This document shows, piece after piece, positions 16,892 to 24,463 of a DNA stretch of 64,000 bases (positions are counted from its first letter, which is position 1; each line of letters starts with the position of its first letter). Both the position numbers and the translations under genes were made by a program. The notes under the pieces were generated by a model. The model was given only the letters and a program-made list of their open reading frames with translations, did not search any database and was not told the origin of the DNA. Origin of the DNA: Domibacillus indicus (lineage in GTDB: Bacteria; Bacillota; Bacilli; Bacillales; Domibacillaceae); NCBI RefSeq assembly GCF_000970685.1, contig NZ_LAJB01000003.1:62001-126000 (forward strand), in the 5' to 3' direction.

Positions 16892-17029
16892 ATGGAAACG
16901 ATTTTGCCGCTCGTTCAAGAAGTTGGTTTTCCTGTTGCGGTCACATTCTACCTGCTGTACCGGATTGAGACAAAGCTTGACGGCGTCATTCAATCCATTC
17001 AGAATCTTCCCGGAAAAATGAAAGAATAA
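16892..17029 (+). CDS. YvrJ-family protein
   Basis: 45 residues, ATG 16892 behind AAAGGAGGG. The sequence METILPLVQEVGFPVAVTFY followed by LLYRIETKLDGVIQSI is the YvrJ pattern: one membrane helix, then an amphipathic basic helix. YvrJ genes commonly stand next to DUF1659 and DUF2922 genes in Bacillaceae. Here those two lie 1.4 kb downstream, beyond an aldo-keto reductase gene. Function unknown. Confidence 0.85.
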   Translation: METILPLVQEVGFPVAVTFYLLYRIETKLDGVIQSIQNLPGKMKE

Positions 17030-17034
17030 CCGGG

Positions 17035-17085
17035 CCAGAAAGCCGGAAATCCGTGCGATTTCCCGGCTTTCTGGCGTGTTTTGAT
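17035..17085 (+). terminator. Terminator after yvrJ-like gene
   Basis: CCAGAAAGCCGG and CCGGCTTTCTGG arms form a 12-bp stem, extended by AAATC/GATTT. A weak T tract follows. Confidence 0.8.
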
Positions 17086-17267
17086 TTCGCTTATGTTTTC
17101 ACAAAACACTTTTCAGCATTCATCTATTTCAACAGAACCTGCCGCCTTACTATCTTTTTTATAGCTTCTATACTATTCCCTACTATCTTTTAAAAATTTC
17201 ACTACTTTTCATCAAAAAATGAAAGCGTTACACTAAGATAGACTATAAGATAAAGGAGCTCTTGACT

Positions 17268-18284
17268 ATGTCCTACTTAGATATCAGTGATCGTTATACA
17301 GCAAATCCTGACCGGTATAAAGGAAATATGCAGTACCGCCGAAGCGGAAAATCCGGTTTGCTTCTGCCTGCCATTTCACTGGGCCTCTGGCACAACTTTG
17401 GCGGCGTCGATTCGTTTGAAAACGGCCGCGCTATGCTGCGCCGGGCGTTTGACCTCGGTATTACCCATTTCGACCTCGCCAATAATTACGGGCCGCCGCC
17501 AGGCTCTGCTGAATCAATGTTTGGCCAGATCATGCGCACGGACTTTGCTCCGTACCGCGATGAAATGATTATCTCCACCAAAGCCGGCTACTATATGTGG
17601 GAAGGCCCTTACGGTGAATGGGGCTCGAAAAAATATTTAACCGCAAGCCTCGACCAAAGCTTGAAGCGGATGAACCTCGACTATGTCGATATTTTTTATT
17701 CACACCGCCCGGACCCGGATACGCCGCTTGAAGAAACGATCGGTGCGCTTGATTTGTTTGTCCGCCAGGGAAAAGCTCTGTACGTCGGGATTTCCAGCTA
17801 TTCCGCCGAGCAAACGGCTGAAGCGGCTAGAATTGCCAGAGATCTCGGCACGCCAATTTTAATTCACCAGCCGTCTTACTCTTTGTTTGAGCGGTGGATT
17901 GAAGACGGCCTGCAGGATGTGCTGGCTGAAAACGGCATCGGCTCCATCGCGTTTTGTCCGCTGGCACAGGGGCTGCTGACTAACAAATATCTGCAGGATA
18001 TACCGGAGGATTCCCGGGCTGCTAAAAACACCGGCTTCCTGCAAAAAGACCGGATTACCGGGGAAGTCCGGGCGCAAATCCGGGCCCTAAACGATGTAGC
18101 GGCCGGGCGCGGTCAGTCTCTCGCCCAAATGGCCCTTGCCTGGGTTCTTCGCGATGGACGCGTCACATCTGCCTTGATCGGCGCGAGCAAAGTAAGCCAG
18201 ATTGAGGAAAATGTCAAGGCGCTTGATAATCTTGACTTTTCCGAAGACGAACTGGCCAGAATCGAATCCATTTTAAAAGGGTAA
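17268..18284 (+). CDS. Aldo/keto reductase (YghZ / L-glyceraldehyde 3-phosphate reductase type)
   Basis: 338 residues. ATG 17268 lies 9 nt after AAGGAG; TTG 17262 is too close. It is a TIM-barrel AKR with catalytic Asp and Tyr in HFDLANNYGP, Lys in IISTKAGYYMWEGPYGEWG and His in DYVDIFYSHRPD. NADPH-binding residues lie near the end in IGASKVSQIEENVKAL. The GPYGEWGSKKYL stretch and N-terminal YRRSGKSGLLLPAISLGLWHNFG are typical of the YghZ/GprA subgroup, which reduces methylglyoxal-like aldehydes and L-GAP. A cre-like sequence, one base short of consensus, lies at 17220-17234. Confidence 0.9.
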   Translation: MSYLDISDRYTANPDRYKGNMQYRRSGKSGLLLPAISLGLWHNFGGVDSFENGRAMLRRAFDLGITHFDLANNYGPPPGSAESMFGQIMRTDFAPYRDEMIISTKAGYYMWEGPYGEWGSKKYLTASLDQSLKRMNLDYVDIFYSHRPDPDTPLEETIGALDLFVRQGKALYVGISSYSAEQTAEAARIARDLGTPILIHQPSYSLFERWIEDGLQDVLAENGIGSIAFCPLAQGLLTNKYLQDIPEDSRAAKNTGFLQKDRITGEVRAQIRALNDVAAGRGQSLAQMALAWVLRDGRVTSALIGASKVSQIEENVKALDNLDFSEDELARIESILKG

Positions 18285-18306
18285 CCGAACGAATAAAGAA
18301 GCAGAG

Positions 18307-18337
18307 CTGCCTTCGAGAGGAAGGCAGTTTTTTTTTT
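18307..18337 (+). terminator. Terminator of aldo/keto reductase gene
   Basis: CTGCCTT and AAGGCAG arms around CGAGAGG are followed by ten T. Confidence 0.9.
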
Positions 18338-18411
18338 GAAAAAATTTTTTAAACAGGGTATCGATTCCCCTCTCTCGTCTGTATGTAGCAGGTGAAAGGA
18401 GGGGAAAAACA

Positions 18412-18630
18412 ATGGCACAGGCAACATTAATGAAATCATCGCTTCGCCTCGTTTTTGACAACGGGGTCGACGAAAACGGCAAGCAGGTTTTTAAAACGAA
18501 ATCCTATTCAAATGTAAAGCCGTCCGCAACACCTGACCAGTTCAGCGCTGCGGCAGCTGCGATTTCAACCCTGTCATCCATGCCGCTCGCTTCCGTTGAG
18601 CGCAATGACACGTCAACCATTCATGATTAA
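18412..18630 (+). CDS. DUF1659 family protein
   Basis: 72 residues, ATG 18412 behind AAAGGAGGGG. The pattern MAQATLMKSSLRLVFDNGVD, ENGKQVFKTKSYSNVKPSAT, then AAAAAISTLSSMPLASVERNDT matches DUF1659. It is a small soluble, probably beta-rich protein. It forms a two-gene unit with the DUF2922 gene 47 bp downstream. The function of this conserved pair in Bacillaceae is not known. Confidence 0.9.
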   Translation: MAQATLMKSSLRLVFDNGVDENGKQVFKTKSYSNVKPSATPDQFSAAAAAISTLSSMPLASVERNDTSTIHD

Positions 18631-18677
18631 AAGGTTGTTTTGATCATTTACAGCAGCCAGGAAAGGAGGAATGTTAC

Positions 18678-18890
18678 ATGGCTAAAACCTTGCAGCTTCA
18701 ATTCACTACTGCGGGCGGCGGCACAGCCAGCATTACGGTGGATGCGCCCGTCGAACCTGTTAATGCAGCAGCGGTTCAGCAGGCGATGGACGCGATCATC
18801 GCTTCTAATGTGTTTATTGCCTCAACCGGCTCATTTGTTTCCGCCAAGAGCGCCAGCTTAATTGACCGTGAAGTAACCGATATTTTGTAA
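18678..18890 (+). CDS. DUF2922 family protein
   Basis: 70 residues, ATG 18678 behind AAAGGAGG. MAKTLQLQFTTAGGGTASIT, then VDAPVEPVNAAAVQQAMDAI and FVSAKSASLIDREVTDIL match DUF2922. The partner of DUF1659 just upstream, it ends at a strong bidirectional terminator. Function unknown. Confidence 0.9.
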   Translation: MAKTLQLQFTTAGGGTASITVDAPVEPVNAAAVQQAMDAIIASNVFIASTGSFVSAKSASLIDREVTDIL

Positions 18891-18895
18891 TAAAA

Positions 18896-18927
18896 AAACC
18901 TGTCCGGCAGCCGGACAGGTTTTTTTA
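18896..18927. terminator. Bidirectional terminator
   Basis: AACCTGTCCGG and CCGGACAGGTT arms with A and T runs on either side. It serves both the DUF2922 gene and the convergent YitT gene. Confidence 0.9.
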
Positions 18928-19731
18928 TTCCCGATGAAACAGCCCCATTACTTCCACTGTCTGTGTAATGTTAACAAACGCCTGCGGGTCAACCTCGTGA
19001 ATCATCTGCTTTACTTCATTTAACTGATAACGGGTGATTACGGTCATAAGAACCGAACGGCTTTCGCCGGAATAGGCGCCCTTTGCATCCATTACGGTAA
19101 TGCCGCGGTACAGATTTTTCAGCATTTTTTCACATAACTCGTCGCCCTTGGAGGTAACGATATTAAGAGTGAGCTTAATGTGCTTTGTGTGAATGGTATC
19201 CACAACCTTGCCGGTTGCATAAATAGCAATCAGTGTACTGAGGGCCGCATCCCAGCTGAAGATAAAGCCGGCCGCGACAATCACCCCGGCATTCATAATG
19301 GATAACAGCGTACCAAGCGGAAAATCACGCTTTCTCGCAAGCAGCATCGCAAGAATATCAAAGCCGCCGGATGAGGCTGAAGCGCGAAAGGTCAGGCCGA
19401 CGCCGGCACCGGTCAAAACGCCGCCAAACAACGAAGATAAAATCGGCTCCGTCGACAGCTGTGTAACAGGAACAAGATAAAGAAAAACAGATAGTGCCAC
19501 CACCGACAGAACCGTATAGGCAATGAATTTTTTGCCGAGTTTCATGACTCCAAGCACGAGGAGAGGCAGATTTAACAAAAAGTTCAGCACTCCGGTATTA
19601 AGCGGTGAAATAATCCCAAGCATAATGGCAATGCCGCTTAAACCGCTGCTTAAAATCTCATGCGGGATTAAAAAGAAGTTATAAGCAACTGCAACAAGCA
19701 TTGAACCGGCCAAAACAAGTAATATCTGCAT
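18925..19731 (-). CDS. YitT family membrane protein (DUF2179 C-terminal domain)
   Basis: 268 residues. Five or so helices occupy residues 1-175, with the family motifs VAYNFFLIPHEILSSGLSGIA, TGVGL-like TGAGVGLTFRASASSGGFD and STLIAIYATGKVVD. A cytoplasmic ACT-like DUF2179 domain (GITVMDAKGAYSGESRSVLMTVITRYQLNEVKQMI) follows. Bacillaceae carry several paralogues (YitT, YqfU, YvjA, YpjC) with undefined transport roles. Single gene with its own terminator. Confidence 0.9.
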   Translation of the reverse strand: MQILLVLAGSMLVAVAYNFFLIPHEILSSGLSGIAIMLGIISPLNTGVLNFLLNLPLLVLGVMKLGKKFIAYTVLSVVALSVFLYLVPVTQLSTEPILSSLFGGVLTGAGVGLTFRASASSGGFDILAMLLARKRDFPLGTLLSIMNAGVIVAAGFIFSWDAALSTLIAIYATGKVVDTIHTKHIKLTLNIVTSKGDELCEKMLKNLYRGITVMDAKGAYSGESRSVLMTVITRYQLNEVKQMIHEVDPQAFVNITQTVEVMGLFHRE

Positions 19732-19907
19732 AAAAAAACAGCCTCTCCTTTTTTTCTTTTTATTATAAGAGAAAAATTGCCAGTTCCTTAAAAAATAGTG
19801 TTTTCAGAAAAGCGGAAAATGCGTGTTTTCCCGCTTCTTATTGTATAATAGAAGGAACCAATGGCGGCTTCCTCCGCCCTTGTGATTTACTAGAGGAGTG
19901 GTCGTGA

Positions 19908-21086
19908 ATGAATGAGCAATCCCCGCTCGTCCGATTCTTAGGCGGACGCACTGCCCTGTTTGTCTTAAGCCTTGTGCTTTTGATTGGGCTCATTATTATG
20001 GTTTTTTCCTACGTTTCATTTATTTTTGATCCGGTCCTCGGATTTATTGGCACGGTCGCACTCCCCGTTATTTTATCCATTGTCGGCTATTACTTGCTAA
20101 GCCCGCTTGTCAACTTGCTGCAGCGCTATAAAGTAAAACGCGGCTGGGCCATTTTGCTGGTGTTTATCGCACTTTCCGGTATTATTACCATTCTCTTTTC
20201 AACAATTTTGCCGTTCCTGCGCGATCAAACAGAAGCGCTCATTGCTTCATTTCCCGGCTATGCACGCGAGCTTGGCATGGACATTGATATGTGGGCACGC
20301 AATTCGCCGCTTGAGGCACAGTATATGGAAATTTCCAAGAACCTGCAGACGAACGCAGAGCAGTTTCTTGGCTCGATTACCCAAAACTTTTCTGACGTTG
20401 CCGGCCAGGCACTTGACAGTATTACCGGTGTCATTGCGACATTAACCAACTTTATCGTCTCTCTTGTGACCGTTCCGTTTATCCTGTTTTACCTGCTGAA
20501 AGACGGCCACAAGCTGTATGGGGGCTTCTTGCATGTGCTGCCGCCAAAAATGCGCGGCCGCACCGGCGCGATGCTGATCGAAATGGATGAACAGCTTCGT
20601 TCATATATTCAGGGACAAATGCTGGTCAGCCTGTGCATCGGTATTATGATGTATATTGGGTTTTTAATTATCGGGCTTGATTATGCCCTGCTGCTGGCCG
20701 CTATCGCCAGCGTTACGAGCGTCGTACCGTACCTCGGGCCGGTCATTGCGATTACACCTGCTATCATTATTGCGATTGTCACGTCCCCGCTGATGGTCGT
20801 CAAGCTTGCTCTTGTTTGGACAGTGGTACAGCTGCTGGAAGGAAAATTCATTTCCCCTCAAATTATGGGAAAATCCCTTCAAATCCATCCTGTCACGATT
20901 ATTTTTGTTCTATTGACTGCCGCTCACCTGTACGGTGTGATCGGTGTTTTAATCGGCCTGCCGGTTTATGCGCTTTTAAAAGTATTTGTCCAGTATATGT
21001 TTGGCTTATTCAAAGCCCGCTATAACCGTTTTTCTGAAAAAGCCGAAGACCAGTACGCCGTTATCGAAAACGATGATTCCGTTTAA
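19908..21086 (+). CDS. AI-2E family transporter
   Basis: 392 residues with about eight helices. Typical elements are ALPVILSIVGYYLLSPLVNLLQRYKVKRGWAI, the central amphipathic region with DQTEALIASFPGYAREL, PFILFYLLKDG, and LAAIASVTSVVPYLGPVIAITPAI then WTVVQLLEGKFISPQIMGKSLQIHP. The family includes TqsA-like exporters and Na+/H+ antiporters of the UPF0118 group, so the substrate is open. The last codon and stop (GTTTAA) double as the -35 of the sigma-B promoter of the next gene. Confidence 0.9.
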   Translation: MNEQSPLVRFLGGRTALFVLSLVLLIGLIIMVFSYVSFIFDPVLGFIGTVALPVILSIVGYYLLSPLVNLLQRYKVKRGWAILLVFIALSGIITILFSTILPFLRDQTEALIASFPGYARELGMDIDMWARNSPLEAQYMEISKNLQTNAEQFLGSITQNFSDVAGQALDSITGVIATLTNFIVSLVTVPFILFYLLKDGHKLYGGFLHVLPPKMRGRTGAMLIEMDEQLRSYIQGQMLVSLCIGIMMYIGFLIIGLDYALLLAAIASVTSVVPYLGPVIAITPAIIIAIVTSPLMVVKLALVWTVVQLLEGKFISPQIMGKSLQIHPVTIIFVLLTAAHLYGVIGVLIGLPVYALLKVFVQYMFGLFKARYNRFSEKAEDQYAVIENDDSV

Positions 21087-21105
21087 CTCATCATGTACCG
21101 GGTAA
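21081..21105 (+). promoter_or_regulatory. Sigma-B promoter of csbD-like gene
   Basis: GTTTAA (21081-21086), 13 nt, GGGTAA (21100-21105) is an exact match to the B. subtilis sigma-B consensus. It lies 38 nt before the CsbD start, so general stress control is expected. The -35 overlaps the stop of the upstream gene. Confidence 0.85.
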
Positions 21106-21142
21106 ACATCTATTAAACAGATCAAAAGGAGATGTTTTCACT

Positions 21143-21325
21143 ATGGCACATGACAACAATGGACTTGGCGATAAACTGAAAGGTGCCGCCAACAAAGCAA
21201 AAGGCGAAGTCAAAGATCAAGTCGGCAAAGCGACAGACAATGCCAGAATGCAGGCAGACGCACAAAAAGACAAACTAAAAGGTGAAGTACAGGACCGGAT
21301 TGGCGAAGCGAAAAACCGCCATTAA
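21143..21325 (+). CDS. csbD: CsbD family general stress protein
   Basis: 60 residues, ATG 21143 behind AAAAGGAG. The sequence is two imperfect repeats of the CsbD pattern (LGDKLKGAANKAKGEVKDQV and KDKLKGEVQDRIGEAKNRH), highly charged and helical. CsbD-like proteins are induced by sigma-B in Bacillus; their molecular function is unclear. The exact sigma-B promoter just upstream agrees with this. Confidence 0.92.
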   Translation: MAHDNNGLGDKLKGAANKAKGEVKDQVGKATDNARMQADAQKDKLKGEVQDRIGEAKNRH

Positions 21326-21330
21326 CAAAA

Positions 21331-21358
21331 AAGCCCCGCTCATTTGAGCGGGGCTTTG
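21331..21358 (+). terminator. Terminator of csbD-like gene
   Basis: AAGCCCCGCTCA and TGAGCGGGGCTT form a 12-bp perfect stem with a TT loop. A related GCCCCG hairpin is at 24464-24486, ahead of the second repeat copy. Confidence 0.9.
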
Positions 21359-21384
21359 CTATTGGACGGATGATTCTGTGTTAC

Positions 21385-21490
21385 GGGCGGTATATGGAAA
21401 TTCAGGGCGGTTTTCTTTAATGCCGGGGCGGAAAAAACATTTACCGCCCCTGGCTCATTGAATACCGCCCCAAAATAGAAAATACCGCCT
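21385..21490. repeat. Mirror array copy B
   Basis: GGGCGG units start at 21385, 21405 and 21426. TACCGCC units start at 21442, 21463 and 21483. The distances (20, 21, 16, 21, 20) equal those of copies A and C. It is part of a segment duplicated at 24515-24790. Confidence 0.88.
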
Positions 21491-21540
21491 TAAACGCTGT
21501 CTTATATTCCTTCGCTCCCGCTATAAACAGAACGCTGCTC

Positions 21541-21561
21541 CTGGCATACATGCTATGCCAG
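21541..21561. other. Covarying hairpin, copy 1
   Basis: CTGGCATA-CATGC-TATGCCAG is an 8-bp perfect stem. Its homologue at 24670-24690 is CTGGCGCA-CGTGC-TGCGCCAG. Two adjacent base pairs differ and both are compensated. Confidence 0.7.
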
Positions 21562-21849
21562 TTTAATCGAGCCCACGCTGGCAATTAACGCACTTGCAAC
21601 AATAACCAGGTTGTAAATATCCAGCTCCACAAGCAAATTAATCAAGGAATACGAACCGAAAATGGGAAATAACGGAATCATTGTGGTGACGACCTTTCTA
21701 CGGTAAAGTGGAAAAGCCCAGATAAGCAGACTGGATTGATTGTGAAGAAAGCTGTGCCAGCCTTTTCCCGGAATAAACCGCGGAATAAAAACGGTCACCT
21801 GGTAATTGGATTCGATTGCCTTATGCTCTACTGTATTCACGAATTTCAT
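21553..21849 (-). pseudogene. Chimeric remnant: APC permease C-terminus joined to PiT transporter C-terminus
   Basis: One open frame of 98 codons without a credible start. Its first two thirds (YQVTVFIPRFIPGKGWHSFL then HNQSSLLIWAFPLYRRKVVT) resemble the cytoplasmic tail of APC-type amino acid permeases. Its end (LINLLVELDIYNLVIVASAL then IASVGSIKLA) is near-identical to the tail of the PiT transporter at 24631-25710. It stops early because a CAG in the intact gene is TAG here. The junction is near 21672. The N-terminal part of an APC permease lies on the same strand at 23700-24163, beyond the lysine permease gene. This is almost certainly not functional. Confidence 0.8.
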
Positions 21850-21915
21850 CAGCGGCTGAATAATATTCCGGTATTACGAGTGCAGGGTAACGAAGTCGAT
21901 AACTTTTATATTATA

Positions 21916-21945
21916 TTGACATAACTAAATAGTATTTGTTATCCT
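21916..21945 (+). promoter_or_regulatory. SigA promoter of lysine riboswitch transcript
   Basis: TTGACA (21916-21921), 18 nt, TATCCT (21940-21945), about 40 nt upstream of the riboswitch aptamer. Confidence 0.65.
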
Positions 21946-21979
21946 CTAGTTTATAAAAATCAAATATAAAATCCTCATG

Positions 21980-22165
21980 ACTGTCTCAATGAGGTAGAGG
22001 TTGCGATTATTAAAAGTAGCATATCAGAAGTCTAATGGGACTGATGAAGGTATGTAAAAGGAATAATCGCCGAAGTTTGAAGCATCCATTTTATGCTTCA
22101 AGCTGGGTTTGTATCGAACAGGTGCAAAACTGTCACGGATCGATTCTGTGGAGAACTATAAAGAG
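21980..22165 (+). ncRNA. Lysine riboswitch (L box) aptamer
   Basis: The conserved L-box blocks occur in order: GAGGTAGAGGTTGCG, AAAAGTAGCATA, GGGACTGATGAAGG, CGCCGAAG, GCTGGG, ACTGTCAC and CTGTGGAG. It lies between a SigA promoter and a terminator hairpin, upstream of a YvsH-type permease, as in B. subtilis yvsH. Lysine binding should favour the terminator. Confidence 0.93.
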
Positions 22166-22191
22166 ATAGAAAATGAGGGTTGTAACGATAA

Positions 22192-22222
22192 AACACAAAT
22201 GTCCCCTGCATTTGTGTTTTTT
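22192..22222 (+). terminator. Riboswitch terminator hairpin
   Basis: AACACAAATG and CATTTGTGTT form a 10-bp stem followed by T6. It sits just before the AGGAGG of the permease gene, as expected for transcriptional attenuation. Confidence 0.9.
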
Positions 22223-22240
22223 ATTTAGGAGGAACATGGA

Positions 22241-23635
22241 ATGGATAAAAAATGGGGCTTATGGCTTCTGACCGCTATTGTCGTCGGAAATATGGTCGGT
22301 TCCGGTATTTTTATGCTGCCGAGCACGCTGGCTCAGATCGCAAGCCCGCTTGGTGTAACGATTGCCTGGCTGTTGACCGGCTTTGGCGTTTTAATGATTG
22401 CTCTCGTGTTTGGCACACTGTCAATTCGCAAGCCTGAATTAACAGGCGGCCCGCAAAGCTACGCGCGGTCGTTGTTTGAATCACCAAAGTACGGCAATAC
22501 TGCCGGCTTTTCAATGGTGTGGGGCTATTGGGTAGCTAACTGGATCAGCAATGTCGCGATCATTACAAGTTTTGCAGGCTACTTATCAACATTTTTCCCG
22601 GTTATGAGAAGTGAACATCTCCTTTTCACAATTGGCTCCCAGCAAGTTTCTGCAGGACAGACGATTACATTTATCATTTGCAGCTTGCTGCTCTGGGGAA
22701 CACATTTTATTTTGATCACAAGCGTACAAACTGCCGGTAAGTTAAACTTTGCCGCTACTGCTTCAAAAGTGATCGGGTTTCTGCTGTTTATCACGGCTGC
22801 TCTGTTTGCTTTTCAAGTATCAAACTTTGGCGAGATGTATACACCGATTACAGACAGCGAAGGCCAGGCACATGGCTTGTTCAGTCAAGTAAACATGGCA
22901 GCTATTTCTACGCTTTGGGCATTTGTTGGAATCGAATCAGCTGTTATCTTGTCCGGCCGGGCAAAATCCCAGCGTGATGTCGGGCGCGCAACAATCCTTG
23001 GACTGCTCATTGCCCTTGCCATTTATATTGCGCTGACCCTGATCACAATGGGAGTGCTGCCGCAGGAGGTGCTAAGATCGTCTGATAAGCCATTTGTTGA
23101 TGCTCTCTCCGTTTTGATCGGTGATACAGGTGCAATTGTGATGGCCCTGCTTGCAGTGATCTCGTTGTTCGGTTCCACAATTGGCTGGATTCTGCTCGCC
23201 TCTGAGGTGCCGTATACTGCAGCAAAAGAAGGAAATTTCCCGGCTTTCTTTGCGAAAGTGAATAAAAACGGCAGCCCGTCCCGCTCATTAGCCGTCACAA
23301 ACGCCATGTCACAGATTTTTATTTTCTCGACCATTTCCGGAACAATCAGCGAAGCATTTACGTTCTTAACAACGTCCGCTACGCTTGCTTACTTGATTCC
23401 GTACCTGGTTTCATCTCTGTATCTGTTAAAGCTTACTTTAAAAGGCGAAACGTACGAAGCAGGCGACAAAGCACGCATCCGGCACGGAATGATTGCTGCA
23501 ATTGCGCTTGTGTACTCTCTTTGGGTTATTAGATCAGGAACAGCAGACTGGGTAACCTTTACTCTTGGAATTGGATTGTTCCTTCTAGGTGTTGTGATTT
23601 ATCCTATTCTGCTGCGCTCACGTCTTATTAAATAA
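22241..23635 (+). CDS. yvsH: Basic amino acid permease, APA family (YvsH-like, lysine)
   Basis: 464 residues with twelve helices. The N terminus has the APC signature VVGNMVGSGIFMLPSTLAQI. Further hallmarks are GGPQSYARSLF, FVGIESAVILSGRAKSQRDVGRATI and the YTAAKEGNFPAFFAKVN loop typical of arginine/ornithine and lysine transporters. The lysine riboswitch upstream makes lysine the likely substrate. The start follows TTAGGAGGAAC. The gene and its leader lie between the two remnants of an APC permease gene on the other strand, so this unit may have been inserted there. A bidirectional terminator follows. Confidence 0.92.
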   Translation: MDKKWGLWLLTAIVVGNMVGSGIFMLPSTLAQIASPLGVTIAWLLTGFGVLMIALVFGTLSIRKPELTGGPQSYARSLFESPKYGNTAGFSMVWGYWVANWISNVAIITSFAGYLSTFFPVMRSEHLLFTIGSQQVSAGQTITFIICSLLLWGTHFILITSVQTAGKLNFAATASKVIGFLLFITAALFAFQVSNFGEMYTPITDSEGQAHGLFSQVNMAAISTLWAFVGIESAVILSGRAKSQRDVGRATILGLLIALAIYIALTLITMGVLPQEVLRSSDKPFVDALSVLIGDTGAIVMALLAVISLFGSTIGWILLASEVPYTAAKEGNFPAFFAKVNKNGSPSRSLAVTNAMSQIFIFSTISGTISEAFTFLTTSATLAYLIPYLVSSLYLLKLTLKGETYEAGDKARIRHGMIAAIALVYSLWVIRSGTADWVTFTLGIGLFLLGVVIYPILLRSRLIK

Positions 23636-23654
23636 CAATCTTTCTTGTATCAAA

Positions 23655-23686
23655 AAACCATCCCAAATTTGGGACGGTTTTTTTTA
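23655..23686. terminator. Terminator after yvsH
   Basis: AAACCATCCC and GGGACGGTTT arms (one mismatch) around AAATTT, then seven T. Confidence 0.85.
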
Positions 23687-23697
23687 TTGTTATTGAT

Positions 23698-23778
23698 TTA
23701 ATTTTGAATGCTTCCGTGAATAAGCGAAATAAGAGCATCCATCAAGCCGGCAATCAATCCGAAAATCCAGGTTTCCAT
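23698..23778 (-). CDS. Possible 26-residue hydrophobic peptide
   Basis: ATG 23778 opens METWIFGLIAGLMDALISLI and ends HGSIQN, a clean amphipathic or membrane helix. It stops just before the terminator shared with yvsH. There is no good ribosome binding site, only GGATCACC upstream. It sits at the end of the decayed APC permease in a different frame and could be chance. Confidence 0.25.
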   Translation of the reverse strand: METWIFGLIAGLMDALISLIHGSIQN

Positions 23779-24163
23779 AAAAGGTGATCCAGCCGACTGG
23801 CACAGCACTTACAGCGATCAGATATTCAAGGATCAGATCCCAGCCAATGATAAAAGCAAGCAATTCACCAAGAGTGGTATACGTGTATGTGTAAACAGAA
23901 CCTGCGATTGGTACCGTTGACGCAAATTCCGCATAAGACAGGGCAGCAAACAAACAAGACCCGCAATCACAAAGGATATAATTAATCCCGGTCCAGCGGT
24001 TAAGGCACCTGTTCCCATCAAAACGAAAATCCATGTTCCGATGATGGCACCGATACCCAGCATTGTTAAATCAAAGGCACCCAATTCTTTTTTGAGCGCG
24101 CTTTTTGGCTGGCCATCAAGCAGATCCCTAATATTCTTTTTTTCGAAATAATGATCGATTCAT
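23700..24163 (-). pseudogene. APC-family amino acid permease, N-terminal remnant with frameshifts
   Basis: From ATG 24163 the frame begins MNRSLFRKK. It shifts after the A7 run (an extra A) and continues in another frame as NIRDLLDGQPKSALKKELGA then FDLTMLGIGAIIGTWIFVL. It shifts again near GLVCLL and goes on as FAALSYAEFASTVPIAGSVY then GELLAFIIGWDLILEYLIAV. This is the first third of a permease of the YfnA/CAT type. The conserved GTGIF is altered to GTWIF. The gene is broken near residue 130, and a matching C-terminal fragment lies at 21672-21849. Between them is the riboswitch-yvsH unit. Confidence 0.85.
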
Positions 24164-24420
24164 ACTTCTTTCTAAAATTTTTCAAAATTTATTATATTAA
24201 AACAATAAAATTATTTCAATAAAATATTAAAACTTTTTTAAGAATTTAACCCAGCGGTAAAATTCTCTCTTTTCACCATTCTGCACCTGTTTTTCTTTCG
24301 GCAAAATGGCTGATCTTACTGTTTTGTAAGCGATGCTTACTTTCACTTCCATGAGCTGGCCAGCTGATCGTGGAAATCACTGCAGCCAGCCTGAATCCGG
24401 TCTGCTTAAGTGTATAAAAA

Positions 24421-24453
24421 AGACAAAGCGGCCTTTTGAGAACCGCTTTGTCT
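24421..24453 (-). terminator. Minus-strand terminator downstream of the PiT gene and repeat
   Basis: AGACAAAGCGG and CCGCTTTGTCT form an 11-bp perfect stem. On the minus strand it is followed by TTTTTTAT. Transcripts from the PiT gene would include mirror array C before ending here. From 24164 to 24420 I see only AT-rich sequence, the likely promoter of the APC remnant, and short palindromes. Confidence 0.75.
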
Positions 24454-24463
24454 ACAGTTTGAC

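Noticed and set aside
17220-17234. cre site before the aldo/keto reductase
   Set aside because: TGAAAGCGTTACACT lacks one base of the consensus right arm; kept only as a remark because CcpA tolerates little length change.
18356-18361. GGGTAT as sigma-B -10 for the DUF1659 gene
   Set aside because: The nearest GTTT-like -35 is 23 nt away, too far for sigma-B.
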